From Lachnospiraceae bacterium (GTDB lineage: Bacteria; Bacillota; Clostridia; Lachnospirales; Lachnospiraceae), in assembly GCA_017446045.1 (NCBI GenBank), contig JAFSRP010000008.1, forward strand, positions 37,852 through 101,851: 64,000 nucleotides of DNA, given 5' to 3'. The notes below the pieces were generated by a model. The model did no database searches and was not told where the DNA came from. It saw nothing but the letters and a program-made list of their open reading frames with translations. Positions 8,122 to 18,069 of the stretch are shown here, piece after piece. Positions within the stretch are counted from its first letter, which is position 1. Every line of letters begins with the position of its first letter. The translations under genes and the position numbers were made by a program.

Positions 8122-9600
8122 TTACGCTTCTTCGGGCTGTACCAGGCTTTCATAGACTCCGCGATACTCCCTGGCGGAAACATTCCAGCTGAAATCTTCC
8201 CGCATATCATGGATCATCAGCTTCTTCCAGTTGTCGTGATCGGCATAATGGTCGACGGCACGCAGAATGGCATCCTGCAATCCCTCCGGTCCGTATGCGT
8301 CAAAGGTGAAGCCGTTGCCCTCGCCCAGTGAGCAGTCAGTGATGGAGTCCTTAAGTCCGCCGGTCGCACGCACGACAGGAACAGAAGCATAGCGGCAGCC
8401 GATCATCTGTGTCAGGCCGCAGGGCTCGCTCCGTGAGGGGACCAGAAGGATGTCAGAGCCGGCATAGATCTGGTGGGAGAGGGGAATATTGAACATGATC
8501 AGGCTGCGTACACGATCCGGGTGGCGTGTCTCCAGTCCGCGGAACCAGTTCTCATAAAGAGGATTGCCGGTTCCGAGCAGCACAAACTGCACATCGCGGG
8601 CTTCCAGGATGCTGTCCAGTACCTGCTGGAGGATGTCCACGCCTTTGGCCGAGACCAGGCGGGAGATCATCGCGATCAGGGGCACTTCCCGCTCCGGGAG
8701 TCCGAGATACTGCTGCAGGTCTTTTTTGCACTCCTTCTTGCCGTCGGGCTCTGCCGCGGAGTAGGATGCTGCGGTGTACGGATCGTGAGCCGGGTCATAA
8801 TCTTTGGTATTGATACCGTTCAGGATGCCCTTCATTTTGCCTTCGTTCCGGCGGACGATGGAGTCCAGACCGAAAGCGTTGGCCGGATCCTTCAGCTCTT
8901 CGGCGTAGGTGGGGCTGACAGTGCTGAAAATGTTGGCGCACTCGATGCCGCCCTTCATCAGGTTGATGCCGCCGTTGAACTCGACGAGGCGGACCTCTTC
9001 TGCAGGAAGTCCGAGTACGTCGTCATTGAAGGAATAAGCATAACTTCCCTGATATTCGATGTTGTGGACCGTAAAGACGGTCTTGATGCCGGGCAGGTGA
9101 TAGAACGCGGTCTGCCATACCGGGACCAGCGCGCTCTGCCAGTCATTGGCATGGAGGATCTGCGGCTCGAATCCGAGCATCGGAAGTGCCGCAAAAACAG
9201 CCTTCGAGAAGAACGCAAAGCGCTCTCCGTCATCGAAGTACCCGTACAGGTTCTCCCGGCTGAAATAATACTCGTTGTCGATGAAGTAATAGGTCACACC
9301 GTCATGGTGCAGCTCGTAGAGCCCCATATACTGCTGGCGCCAGGTCACCGCGACCTGCGTGTATCCCAGGAACTTCATCTCACTGCGGTATTTTTCGGGT
9401 ACCCGGGAATAGAGCGGCATGATCACGCGGCAGTCAAAGCGGCTGTGCGGATCCTTAGCGGAAGGGCGGAGCCTGTTGAGAGCGCCCGGCAGAGAACCGG
9501 CCACTTCTCCAAGCCCGCCGGAATGCGCGAAGGGGGTGCATTCCGGAGTAATATACAAAACACGAATCTTATCGCTGATCTGTTTTTCTTCTGTCGTCAT
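8122..9600 (-). CDS. glgA: Glycogen synthase, ADP-glucose type
   Basis: A 492-residue GT5 synthase, the usual length, that transfers glucose from ADP-glucose to growing glycogen. The N-terminal nucleotide-sugar loop reads FAHSGGLGEVAGSLP, where most GlgA proteins have K-T/S-GGL, so the conserved Lys is a His. The C-terminal lobe has the acceptor and sugar-binding stretch SRSEPCGLTQMIGCRYASVPVVRATGGL. An AAGGGGGGA ribosome site precedes the ATG by seven bases. It is the first gene of the leftward arm of the glycogen locus, divergent from glgB and followed by glgP. Confidence 0.95.
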   Translation of the reverse strand: MTTEEKQISDKIRVLYITPECTPFAHSGGLGEVAGSLPGALNRLRPSAKDPHSRFDCRVIMPLYSRVPEKYRSEMKFLGYTQVAVTWRQQYMGLYELHHDGVTYYFIDNEYYFSRENLYGYFDDGERFAFFSKAVFAALPMLGFEPQILHANDWQSALVPVWQTAFYHLPGIKTVFTVHNIEYQGSYAYSFNDDVLGLPAEEVRLVEFNGGINLMKGGIECANIFSTVSPTYAEELKDPANAFGLDSIVRRNEGKMKGILNGINTKDYDPAHDPYTAASYSAAEPDGKKECKKDLQQYLGLPEREVPLIAMISRLVSAKGVDILQQVLDSILEARDVQFVLLGTGNPLYENWFRGLETRHPDRVRSLIMFNIPLSHQIYAGSDILLVPSRSEPCGLTQMIGCRYASVPVVRATGGLKDSITDCSLGEGNGFTFDAYGPEGLQDAILRAVDHYADHDNWKKLMIHDMREDFSWNVSAREYRGVYESLVQPEEA

Positions 9601-9806
9601 GACGATTCCCCCTTATTCATTGTAAAGTCTGCAGACTGCTTAGAGCGGAACAGTGACAGTCCGGACATCATCACACAAAAATACAGAGTAAATATACCAC
9701 AAAAGAGAGCTCCCGTCCACGCAAAACAGCTTATCCACTTCATAAAAATGACAAACACAGACGGTGTTATTCCTGTTGTTTTTGTACATATTTATGCTCT
9801 TGGACA

Positions 9807-9835
9807 TTGAAAAATACAAAAAACTGGGGTATATT
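9807..9835 (+). promoter_or_regulatory. Promoter of the glgBCD operon
   Basis: TTGAAA (9807-9812) and TATATT (9830-9835) are separated by 17 bases. Transcription would start near 9842, giving a leader of about 27 bases before the GGAGG at 9859-9863. This is the best sigma-A-type match in the glgA/glgB divergent region (9601-9868), which otherwise holds nothing I recognise. Confidence 0.75.
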
Positions 9836-9868
9836 TACTTTGAGAATATCTTTTTACCGGAGGTGAGT

Positions 9869-11815
9869 ATGGCTGAGAAAAGACCACGTAAGAAAAAGGA
9901 ACCTGATATCGCGGAGCATAAGTATCTCTTTCATCATGGAAAGAACTACCGCAGCTATGAGTTATTCGGCGCGCACAGGATCGGACCTGATGAAGAAGAC
10001 GGCTATCGTTTTCGTGTTTGGGCGCCCCGGGCAGTGGCCGTTTCACTGATCGGAGAGTTCAACGGCTGGAGTGAAACACCGATGTCCGAGCTCCCGGACG
10101 ATGACAGCATCTATGAAGTCTGCATTCCGGAAGCCAGAGAGGGACAGCTTTATAAGTATGTCATCCGGACCGATAACGGGCAGACCCTATATAAAGCCGA
10201 TCCTTATGCATTCTATTCTGAGGATCCCGAGACGACGTGGAGCCAGAGAGCTTCCATGATCTGGGATCTCGGCAAGCCCTTCGCATGGAAGGATCAGGAC
10301 TGGGAGAAGGAAAAGCGCAGAAAGAACCCGTACACCTCCCCGATGAACATCTACGAGGTCCATGCCGGTTCCTGGCGCCGTCATGAAGACGGGACCCGCC
10401 TCGACTTCAAAGAACTGGCGGATAAGCTCATCCCTTATGTCAAGAGGATGGGATACACACATGTCGAGCTTCTTCCGGTCATGGAGCATCCCTATGATGG
10501 ATCGTGGGGTTACCAGATCACCGGTTATTACAGCATTTTCGCCCGGTACGGGGATCCGGACAGCTTCCGGTATTTCATCAACAAGGCACATCAGAACGGC
10601 ATCGGCGTGATCCTTGACTGGGTGCCGGCACATTTCCCGAAGGACGCCTACGGGCTTGTTGAGTTCGACGGACATCCGCTCTATGAGTATACGGACCCGC
10701 TCAAGATGGAACACAAGGGCTGGGGTACCCGCGCGTTTGATTTCGGACGCCCGGAAATCATCAGCTTCCTCGTTTCCAACGCATTTTTCTACTGCGAGCA
10801 GTATCATGCGGACGGTCTCAGGGTGGATGCGGTCGCAGCCATGCTGTATCTGAACTATGACAGGCCGGACGGCGAGTGGACGCCCAACGATGAAGGCGGT
10901 ACCGAGAACAAGGAGACCATCGCTTTCCTGCAGCGCCTGAATCAGGATGTGCAGACAGGTTTCCCGGGCACGATGATCATTGCCGAAGAGTCCACTGCCT
11001 GGCCGAATGTCACCCGTCCGCCGGAGATCGGAGGCCTGGGATTCAACTTCAAGTGGAATATGGGCTGGATGAACGATACGATCTCGTATTTCAGCACCGA
11101 TCCGTATTTCCGCAAGGGGATCCATAACCGCCTGACCTTCTCCATGACCTATGCGTACAGTGAGAACTACATCATGCCGGTATCCCACGACGAAGTCGTG
11201 CATGGCAAATGCTCCCTGATCAACAAGATGCCCGGCGAGTATGAAGAGAAGTTCGCGGGATTGAAGAGCTTCCTGGTCTATATGGCGACGCATCCCGGAA
11301 AGATGCTGACTTTCATGGGCACGGAGTTCGCGCAGTTCATCGAGTGGGATGAGAAGCGGGAGCTTGACTGGGTGCTCCTGGAGTATGAAAAGCATGCCAA
11401 GGTGCACGAGTTCGTCCGTGAGCTGAACCATTATTATCTGGAGACCCCCGCTCTTTGGACAAGGGATGATTCCTTTGACGGGTTCCGCTGGATCGACGCG
11501 GACAACAGCAAGGACAATGTTTTCACCTATTATCGGACGGCAGGCGGACCGGAGAAGGATGTGGTGCTGGTGGCGCTCAACCTTTCCGGCAGGGACTTCC
11601 CGGAGTTTGATATCGGTGTGCCGGCAGCGGAGCAGTATGCCGTTGCTATTGATACGGATCTTAAGCGCGCGGGAGGAACCGGTTCCCGGCGCAAGAGAGT
11701 ATATAAAGTCACAAAGGGTGCCTGCAACGGCTACGAACAGCACATTACGATACCGCTGCCGAAGCTGTCTGCGATCATCCTTGAAAAGAGGGGAAAGAAA
11801 GAGGTAAGAGCATGA
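9869..11815 (+). CDS. glgB: 1,4-alpha-glucan branching enzyme
   Basis: A 648-residue GH13 branching enzyme that makes alpha-1,6 branches in glycogen. An N-terminal CBM48-like module ([20 protein letters not shown]) precedes the barrel. Catalytic motifs are [12 protein letters not shown] (nucleophile about D320), IIAEEST (acid/base about E373) and [10 protein letters not shown]. The reading frame is open further upstream, but ATG 9869 has GGAGG five bases before it and removes a hydrophobic stretch unrelated to the family. Residues 2-12 are very basic (KRPRKKK). Its stop overlaps the glgC start (ATGA), indicating coupled translation. Confidence 0.96.
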   Translation: MAEKRPRKKKEPDIAEHKYLFHHGKNYRSYELFGAHRIGPDEEDGYRFRVWAPRAVAVSLIGEFNGWSETPMSELPDDDSIYEVCIPEAREGQLYKYVIRTDNGQTLYKADPYAFYSEDPETTWSQRASMIWDLGKPFAWKDQDWEKEKRRKNPYTSPMNIYEVHAGSWRRHEDGTRLDFKELADKLIPYVKRMGYTHVELLPVMEHPYDGSWGYQITGYYSIFARYGDPDSFRYFINKAHQNGIGVILDWVPAHFPKDAYGLVEFDGHPLYEYTDPLKMEHKGWGTRAFDFGRPEIISFLVSNAFFYCEQYHADGLRVDAVAAMLYLNYDRPDGEWTPNDEGGTENKETIAFLQRLNQDVQTGFPGTMIIAEESTAWPNVTRPPEIGGLGFNFKWNMGWMNDTISYFSTDPYFRKGIHNRLTFSMTYAYSENYIMPVSHDEVVHGKCSLINKMPGEYEEKFAGLKSFLVYMATHPGKMLTFMGTEFAQFIEWDEKRELDWVLLEYEKHAKVHEFVRELNHYYLETPALWTRDDSFDGFRWIDADNSKDNVFTYYRTAGGPEKDVVLVALNLSGRDFPEFDIGVPAAEQYAVAIDTDLKRAGGTGSRRKRVYKVTKGACNGYEQHITIPLPKLSAIILEKRGKKEVRA

Positions 11816-13005
11816 TTAACAGGAAAAAATGCATTGCAATGCTCCTTGCCGGCGGCCAGGGAAGCCGACTGGCACCGCTGACAAACGATACCGCCAAGCC
11901 TGTGGTTCCGTTTGGCGCGCGGTACAGGATCATTGATTTCCCGTTGGCAAACTGCGTCAACTCCGGGATCGATACGGTCGGCGTACTGACCCAGTACCAG
12001 CCGCTGGAGCTGAACGACTACCTTGGCATCGGTTCTCCCTGGGACCTCGACCTGCGCTACGGCGGACTGCACGTCCTGCCGCCTTATCAGGCAGCAAAGG
12101 GCAGCGACTGGTTCAAGGGCACGGCCAACGCCATTTATCAGAACATTCGCTTCATCAAACAGTATAATCCCGAATATGTGCTGATCCTTTCCGGTGACCA
12201 TATTTATAAGATGGATTACTCCATCATGCTTGAGGAGCATATCAAGAACAAAGCCGACTGCACACTGGCGGTCATCGATGTTCCGCTGGAGGATGCGTCC
12301 CGTTTCGGCATCATGTTTACCGATAAGGACGGACGAGTGACCGAGTTTGAGGAAAAGCCGAAGCATCCGAAGAGCACGCAGGCATCCATGGGCGTCTATA
12401 TTTTCAGCACCGATGCGCTGATCCGCTATCTGGAAGAGGATGAGGCGGATCCCGATTCACAGAATGACTTTGGTCATAACATCATCCCCAAAATGCTGGC
12501 TGACAATTGCCGCCTGTTCACGTATCTATTCACAGGCTACTGGAGAGACGTAGGTACGCTGAATTCCTACTGGGCATCCAACATGGATGCGCTCGGCGAT
12601 ATGCCGACACTGTGGCTGAATGACCCCGATTGGAGGATCTACTATCGCCATTCCTTCAACCATCCGCAGTATATGGGTGAGCATGCAGACGTAACGCACT
12701 CGATATGCGGTGACGGCAACGAGATCGATGGCAAGATCGAGAAATCGGTCATCTTCAACAATATCATTGTCGAAGAAGGGGCGGAGATCAAGGACAGCAT
12801 CATCATCAGCGGCTGCACGATCAAGAAAGGCGCGAAGATCGAATACGCGATCCTTGACGGCGGTGTTACCGTAGAGGAAGGTGCTGTGATCGGCGGACCT
12901 GCGGAAGGCGGCACACTTGCCGTGATCGGCAGGGATGTACACATCGGTAAGGGCGCGGTCGTAAAACCGGGCGAGTCCGTGACCGAAGACAGAGAGGGGG
13001 TCTGA
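11812..13005 (+). CDS. glgC: Glucose-1-phosphate adenylyltransferase, catalytic subunit
   Basis: A 397-residue ADP-glucose pyrophosphorylase making the glucosyl donor for GlgA. The nucleotidyltransferase signature is intact at the N-terminus ([21 protein letters not shown]), followed by [20 protein letters not shown] and FEEKP; the C-terminal third is a left-handed beta-helix with hexapeptide repeats. It overlaps glgB by four bases and is two bases upstream of glgD. In Firmicutes GlgC and GlgD form a mixed tetramer in which GlgC is the active subunit. Confidence 0.97.
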   Translation: MINRKKCIAMLLAGGQGSRLAPLTNDTAKPVVPFGARYRIIDFPLANCVNSGIDTVGVLTQYQPLELNDYLGIGSPWDLDLRYGGLHVLPPYQAAKGSDWFKGTANAIYQNIRFIKQYNPEYVLILSGDHIYKMDYSIMLEEHIKNKADCTLAVIDVPLEDASRFGIMFTDKDGRVTEFEEKPKHPKSTQASMGVYIFSTDALIRYLEEDEADPDSQNDFGHNIIPKMLADNCRLFTYLFTGYWRDVGTLNSYWASNMDALGDMPTLWLNDPDWRIYYRHSFNHPQYMGEHADVTHSICGDGNEIDGKIEKSVIFNNIIVEEGAEIKDSIIISGCTIKKGAKIEYAILDGGVTVEEGAVIGGPAEGGTLAVIGRDVHIGKGAVVKPGESVTEDREGV

Positions 13006-13007
13006 TT

Positions 13008-14129
13008 ATGAACGCACTCGGATTGATTTTTGCGGATTCCTATGATGGCGCGCTGGATAAACTGACAGAAAAGCGCACCCTGGCAGCGGTCCCCTTCGGC
13101 GCACGTTACCGTGTGGTGGATTTCCTGCTCTCCAATATGGTCAATGCCGGCATCCATGATATCGGTATTACCACGACCGGTAAGTATGACAGCCTGATGC
13201 ATCATCTGCGTTCCGGCGCTCCCTGGGATCTGGACCGCAAACGTTCCAGACTGGCCTTCCTTCCGCCGTATACTTCCTATAACGGCGGCGGCATTCCGGA
13301 GAACCGCCTGGAGGCGATCCAGAACAATCTTCAGTATCTCAAAAGCCTTCCGCACAAATATGTGCTGATGAGCGGATGCAATTATGTTGCAAACATTGAC
13401 TTTGAGAAGGCATTCGAGTATCATATCGCAAGCGGCGCCCGGATCACGGCGCTTTACACGAAAACAGATCTTCACCGCCAGCAGGAACTGGAGGTCATGG
13501 AGTATACGATCGAGGAAGACGGCCGGATCAGCGGACACAAGAACGCTGAGCTCGGAGACGAGATCCGTCCGCTGTCCATCAATACCTATATCATGGAGCG
13601 TGAAGACCTGATCGAGATCGCCGAGCGCTCCAGGCGCCAGGGCAAGCACAGCTTCCGGCATGAGATTCTGTTCCCGATGATCGATGCGGGAGAAAAGGTC
13701 ATGAGCTATGAGATCCCGGCACCGGTCCTGTTCATGGAAGATCTGTCCACGTACCTCAGACACAGCCTGAAACTTCTGAAGGCTGATGTGCGCGACGCCC
13801 TTTTCCATGTGGACGGACGTCCGATCCTGACCAACGTCAAGGACAGCGCACCGGCTCGTTACGGTGATAATGCCAAGGTGACCAATTCCCTGATCGCAGA
13901 CGGAACGGTGATCGAGGGCGAGGTACGCAATTCCATCATATTCCGCGGCGTGCGTGTGGGCCGGGATACAGTAGTGGAAAACAGCGTGATCATGACAGAT
14001 GTTACGATCGGCGACGGTGTACGCCTGAACTACGCGGTCATCGATAAGGATGCTATCATCCAGGATTGCCGGAGCCTTTCCGGATATATCACACATCCGT
14101 TCTATATGGGTGTAAATGAAGTCATTTAA
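13008..14129 (+). CDS. glgD: Glucose-1-phosphate adenylyltransferase, regulatory subunit GlgD
   Basis: A 373-residue GlgC paralogue. It keeps the fold landmarks [23 protein letters not shown] and a beta-helix C-terminus, but the N-terminal GGxGxRL pyrophosphorylase loop is missing (the protein begins MNALGLIFADSYDG). This is the usual state of GlgD, the non-catalytic partner that raises GlgC activity. It starts two bases after glgC, so the pair is co-translated. Confidence 0.96.
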   Translation: MNALGLIFADSYDGALDKLTEKRTLAAVPFGARYRVVDFLLSNMVNAGIHDIGITTTGKYDSLMHHLRSGAPWDLDRKRSRLAFLPPYTSYNGGGIPENRLEAIQNNLQYLKSLPHKYVLMSGCNYVANIDFEKAFEYHIASGARITALYTKTDLHRQQELEVMEYTIEEDGRISGHKNAELGDEIRPLSINTYIMEREDLIEIAERSRRQGKHSFRHEILFPMIDAGEKVMSYEIPAPVLFMEDLSTYLRHSLKLLKADVRDALFHVDGRPILTNVKDSAPARYGDNAKVTNSLIADGTVIEGEVRNSIIFRGVRVGRDTVVENSVIMTDVTIGDGVRLNYAVIDKDAIIQDCRSLSGYITHPFYMGVNEVI

Positions 14130-14221
14130 GCGAATGGCCATTGCGGATGACGAAAGCTGCGGAGCAGCGGAGTCATCCGAAACTTCTGAACAATAATAAT
14201 ATTTGTAGAGGAAACCCTTTT

Positions 14222-16102
14222 GTGAACAGTATTCAGGCAGTTTTTGATTCCAGAGACAAAAGATATAAAAACCCCGTAGGGGCAGTCAGGAGTGGCAGCA
14301 GGATCTCGCTGTCACTCCTGATTCCGTCAACTGTTCAGGTGGTAAAAGCCAGTGCCGTTGTCAGTGATGATCGCGGCGGTCCGCAAGTCCACTATCTGAT
14401 GGTAGAAGAAAAGCCGCCTGTGACCGCAACCAGCGATTACCGGGTCTATACCGCTTTCATGACCCTGCATGAGAGAGGGCTGTATTGGTATCATTTCGAA
14501 GTACAGACAGATCTGGGCTTCCATGTGATCAGCCGGCAGAAAACGGATAACACGGCAGCGGAACTGGATGATCTGGTACCGTGGCAGCAGACGGTCTATG
14601 ACATGCAGTACGAGGAGCCGGAGTGGATCAATGGCGGAGTTTATTACCAGATCTTCGTTGACCGGTTCTATCATACAGGAAAGGACGTGGAACTGCCGGG
14701 CAAGAAGCTCCGTTCTGATTGGGGCGGATGTCCTGAATGGCAGCCGGTAAACGGCAGGATCCTGAACAACGATTTCTTTGGCGGGAATCTCAGGGGGATC
14801 ATGGAGAAGCTCCCTTATCTTGATGAGCTGGGTGTGACCTGTCTGTACCTGAGCCCGATCTTTGAAGCGCCTTCCAATCATAAATATGATACGGGCGATT
14901 ATTTCAAAGTCGATCCGATGTTCGGAACAGAGGAAGATTTCAAGGCGCTTTGCAAGGCGGCGGAAGCCCGGAATATACGTATTATTCTGGACGGCGTATT
15001 TGCACATACCGGTGCGGATTCCCGCTATTTTGACCGTTACGGGAACTATGGCGGGGTCGGTGCCTGGAATTCGCCCAATTCAACATTCAGAAACTGGTAC
15101 CGTTTCCATGACGACGGGACCTATGATGCGTGGTGGGGGATCGATACCCTTCCGCAGACCAATATGAACAGCAGCTCGTACATGGATTTTATTGCCGGTG
15201 AAGACGGCGTTGTACGGCACTGGCTGCGGGCAGGAGCCTCCGGGTGGCGTCTTGATGTGGTAGACGAGTATCCGTCCAATGCAGTACGGAAGGTGCTGCG
15301 GGCAGCCAAGACGGAGAAGAAGGACGCGCTTGTGATCGGAGAGGTCTGGGAAGATGCTTCCAACAAGATCGCATACCAGGAGCGCAAGAACTATTTTGAC
15401 GGCAGCCGTCTTGATACTGTCATGAACTATCCGATGAAGGACGCGATCATTGCGTTCGTGCGTAATGGAGACGCGCCCCGGGTAGCGTATCAGATGGAAG
15501 AGATCATGGAGCATTATCCGTCCTTTGCGACTCATTCCCTGATGAATATCCTCGGGACCCATGACAGTGTACGTATCCTTACAGCACTTGCGGGCCAGAT
15601 CCCCGATCCGGATGCTACCAGGGAGGAACTGTCTCATATTTCCATGTCTCCGCAGGAACTGGAGACCGGTATTCGCCGTCTTAAGATCGCGGTGCTGCTG
15701 CAGATGACACTGCCGGGCGTGCCCTGTATCTATTACGGAGATGAAGCAGGCATGGAAGGGTACAAAGACCCCTTCAACAGGCGCTGTTACCCCTGGGGAC
15801 ATGAGCGGAAGGAACTGCAGGACTGGTATCGCAGGATCATACGGATCCGGCGGGAGCACCCTGTCTATAAAACAGGGCATTACCGGACTGTATCTGCGCA
15901 TGACGGACTTTATGCCTTCGAAAGATACAGCGATAATCGCAAGGACAGCTCTGTCATGACTGTCGCAAACTGCGGAAACAAGGGCGTTCGCCTGCGCATC
16001 CACGGTGAGTGGAAAGACATTCTGAGCGGCAAAGTCTTTGTGAACAACACGACAGTCATCCCGGGCGAGACACTGCTTTTGGAGCATTCCCCCTGCAGCT
16101 GA
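14222..16102 (+). CDS. Intracellular GH13 alpha-glycosidase (cyclomaltodextrinase/neopullulanase-like)
   Basis: A 626-residue GH13 enzyme with an N-terminal beta domain (about 1-130) and a complete barrel: YLSPIFEAPSNHKYDTGDY, GWRLDVVDEY (nucleophile about D345), VIGEVWEDA (acid/base about E374) and GTHDSVRI (about D448). There is no signal peptide, so it acts on cytoplasmic maltodextrins. The start is taken as GTG 14222 with AGAGGA upstream; the frame is open to 14141, but that segment shows no family similarity and lies just after glgD. Position at the end of glgBCD suggests trimming of glycogen-derived oligosaccharides. The exact specificity cannot be read. Confidence 0.88.
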   Translation: MNSIQAVFDSRDKRYKNPVGAVRSGSRISLSLLIPSTVQVVKASAVVSDDRGGPQVHYLMVEEKPPVTATSDYRVYTAFMTLHERGLYWYHFEVQTDLGFHVISRQKTDNTAAELDDLVPWQQTVYDMQYEEPEWINGGVYYQIFVDRFYHTGKDVELPGKKLRSDWGGCPEWQPVNGRILNNDFFGGNLRGIMEKLPYLDELGVTCLYLSPIFEAPSNHKYDTGDYFKVDPMFGTEEDFKALCKAAEARNIRIILDGVFAHTGADSRYFDRYGNYGGVGAWNSPNSTFRNWYRFHDDGTYDAWWGIDTLPQTNMNSSSYMDFIAGEDGVVRHWLRAGASGWRLDVVDEYPSNAVRKVLRAAKTEKKDALVIGEVWEDASNKIAYQERKNYFDGSRLDTVMNYPMKDAIIAFVRNGDAPRVAYQMEEIMEHYPSFATHSLMNILGTHDSVRILTALAGQIPDPDATREELSHISMSPQELETGIRRLKIAVLLQMTLPGVPCIYYGDEAGMEGYKDPFNRRCYPWGHERKELQDWYRRIIRIRREHPVYKTGHYRTVSAHDGLYAFERYSDNRKDSSVMTVANCGNKGVRLRIHGEWKDILSGKVFVNNTTVIPGETLLLEHSPCS

Positions 16103-16125
16103 TATCCGCATTTGTTTACAGTCAG

Positions 16126-16172
16126 AAAATCCCATGAATCAAACGAGAAAGTCTGATCCATGGGATTTTTTA
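16126..16172. terminator. Terminator between the GH13 gene and malQ
   Basis: AAAATCCCATG and CATGGGATTTT form an 11-bp stem with a 22-base loop, followed by T-runs on both strands. It closes the rightward glgBCD-GH13 transcript and the leftward malQ transcript. Confidence 0.85.
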
Positions 16173-16239
16173 TATCCTGGAAGTCCTGTTTTTTCATGAA
16201 TTCGCCGGTTCAGAGTTTTTTTGGGAAATAGCACTGCCC

Positions 16240-17754
16240 TCAGCAGCGTTCGCTCTTGATCGTATGGGCGGCAATGTATGCAGCGAGTTCTTCAGAGAAT
16301 GCGCCGGGCCGCATCCTCCACTGCCAGTTTGTTCCGCCGACCGTGCCGGGCACATTGGTGCGTGCGGTACCGTCCAGCAGGAGATGGTCCTGCATTGGGA
16401 TCACGCAGAGATCGGCCTGGCTGTAAAGGGCAACAGAGACCATGCCCCGTGCTGCCTGTGAAGCACCGTAGATCGGTGCTTTTTTATATTCGGAAGAGCT
16501 GCCGCGGCGCATCGAACGGATGAAATGTGTGATCTGCCTGCGCTCGGCGAGGCTCAATTCCGCGTACCAGCCGCGGGTCGTATTATTGTCGTGCGTACCG
16601 GTATAGATGACACAATGGGCGTCAAAGTTGCCGGGGAGATACGGATTATGCGGGTCATGGTCAAACGCGAACTGTAGCACTTTCATGCCCGGAAGTCGGG
16701 CTTCCTTGACCATGCGGCGTACACCCGGGGTGATATGTCCCAGATCTTCGGCGATAAACCGTCCGCTGCCGAATTCTTTTTCTATCTCGCGGAAGAAACG
16801 GATCCCGGGACCGCGGCGCCAATGCCCGTCTGCCGGGTGCCCGTCTGTCGGAATGGAATAGTAAGCCTGAAAGCCGCGCGTATGGTCAAGACGGATCAGA
16901 TCATACATTTTAAAACATTGGCGAAGCCGCTGCTTCCACCAGACGAAGCCGTCAGTCTCCATCCGTGTCCAATTGTAGAGGGGATTTCCCCACTTCTGCC
17001 CGTCGGGGGCAAATGCGTCCGGGGGACAGCCGGCGACAGCTCTGGGATGAAGCTCGCGGTCAAGCTGAAAGAGCTTCGGATTCGCCCAGCAGTCTGCACT
17101 GTCAGGACTGATGTAGATCGGAATGTCACCGATTACAGATATTCCGCGCGAATGCGCATATCGGACTACATTGTTCCATTCACGGTAGAATTCGTACTGG
17201 GTCCAGACAAAAAAGTCCAATTCACGTTTGTGAGCCGCCCTGAATCCCTCCAGCGCTTTCGGGTCGCGGAAGCGATAAGGCCTGGTCCAGCTCAGGTGTC
17301 CGGTCCCGCCGGCATATTCGCGAAGTGTCATGTAAAGTGCGTAATCTTCAAGCCACCATGCGTTGTCGTCACAGAAGGCTGTAAACCCGGCATCCGGTCT
17401 GAAGCGGGAAAATGCTGTCCGCAGCATGGCGTTTCTGGCGATGCGCACCGTTGTATAGTCAATAAACTCGGGATAATCACTGCCGTCCAGACGGGGAGGC
17501 AGTTCGTTTTTATTCAGGAGTTTCTGCTCATATAGAGCATCCGGATCGATATAGACCGGGTCTCCGGCGAAACAGGAGAGGGGCTGATAAGGAGAGTCCC
17601 AGCCCCCGGCAGGACCCAAGGGGAGGATCTGCCAATAATGCTGCCTGGCTTCCGCCAGACGGTCGATGAATTCGAAAGCTTCTTTGGAAAAACAACCGAT
17701 CCCGTAAGGGGACGGAAGGGAAAAAACAGGAAGCAGTATGCCGCTTGCTCTCAT
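16240..17754 (-). CDS. malQ: 4-alpha-glucanotransferase (amylomaltase)
   Basis: A 504-residue GH77 enzyme of the usual length that disproportionates maltodextrins. Diagnostic stretches are FSLPSPYGIGCFSKEAFEFID at the N-terminus, IRLDHTRGFQAYYSIP (nucleophile Asp), FIAEDLGHITPGV and YTGTHDNNTTRGW. ATG 17754 is preceded by TGAGGT. It would recycle the short glucans left by GlgP. Leftward orientation and its own upstream region make it a separate transcript from the glgBCD arm. Confidence 0.95.
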   Translation of the reverse strand: MRASGILLPVFSLPSPYGIGCFSKEAFEFIDRLAEARQHYWQILPLGPAGGWDSPYQPLSCFAGDPVYIDPDALYEQKLLNKNELPPRLDGSDYPEFIDYTTVRIARNAMLRTAFSRFRPDAGFTAFCDDNAWWLEDYALYMTLREYAGGTGHLSWTRPYRFRDPKALEGFRAAHKRELDFFVWTQYEFYREWNNVVRYAHSRGISVIGDIPIYISPDSADCWANPKLFQLDRELHPRAVAGCPPDAFAPDGQKWGNPLYNWTRMETDGFVWWKQRLRQCFKMYDLIRLDHTRGFQAYYSIPTDGHPADGHWRRGPGIRFFREIEKEFGSGRFIAEDLGHITPGVRRMVKEARLPGMKVLQFAFDHDPHNPYLPGNFDAHCVIYTGTHDNNTTRGWYAELSLAERRQITHFIRSMRRGSSSEYKKAPIYGASQAARGMVSVALYSQADLCVIPMQDHLLLDGTARTNVPGTVGGTNWQWRMRPGAFSEELAAYIAAHTIKSERC

Positions 17755-18069
17755 GGATTACCTCAGTGATACAGTGTTGACGGGGGATGAGTAAGGGCAG
17801 GGAAAGCCGGCAGGGCGTTTATGCAGCAGCCGGTTATCTGCCCCATGGCAAACATTGTACTAGAAACCGGCGCATCTGAAAAGATGAAAATTGACCGGGG
17901 CAGGTGCGTACACAGGGAATGGGGAGTGAAAAAGAGATAATGGATGATCCAAAAGGACGATTTCCGGTTGACGAACCGCCCGTGATGATTTACAGTTGTT
18001 TTGCATCTTTTTGGATCATTATGCAGTTATGTTAACCATAGGTAACAAATCGTGATATGTGGAGGCTTT
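17755..18069. other. Intergenic region between divergent malQ and feoAB
   Basis: These 315 bases hold no gene. The leftward half has a possible malQ promoter: TTTTCA (complement of 17877-17882), a 17-base spacer and TACAAT (complement of 17854-17859). The rightward half holds the feoAB promoter and the inverted repeat listed separately. An imperfect palindrome, GTTAACC-ATA-GGTAAC at 18031-18046, lies about 24 bases before the feoAB start and could be another operator. Confidence 0.5.
17944..18019. promoter_or_regulatory. feoAB promoter bracketed by an inverted repeat
   Basis: TTGACG (17968-17973) and TACAGT (17991-17996) have a 17-base spacer and make a good promoter for feoAB. An 11-base perfect inverted repeat flanks it: ATGATCCAAAA at 17944-17954 and TTTTGGATCAT at 18009-18019, so one arm lies upstream of the -35 box and the other just after the predicted start point. 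Operators in this layout often act through looping. The regulator is unknown; an iron repressor would suit the gene, but the repeat does not resemble a Fur or DtxR box I recognise. Confidence 0.6.

Noticed and set aside
8473-9810. A 445-codon plus-strand frame opposite glgA
   Set aside because: Shadow of a clear GT5 glycogen synthase; no recognisable product.
9764-9868. N-terminal extension of GlgB from an upstream start
   Set aside because: It would cross the predicted promoter (9807-9835) and add a hydrophobic stretch foreign to the family; ATG 9869 has a strong GGAGG.
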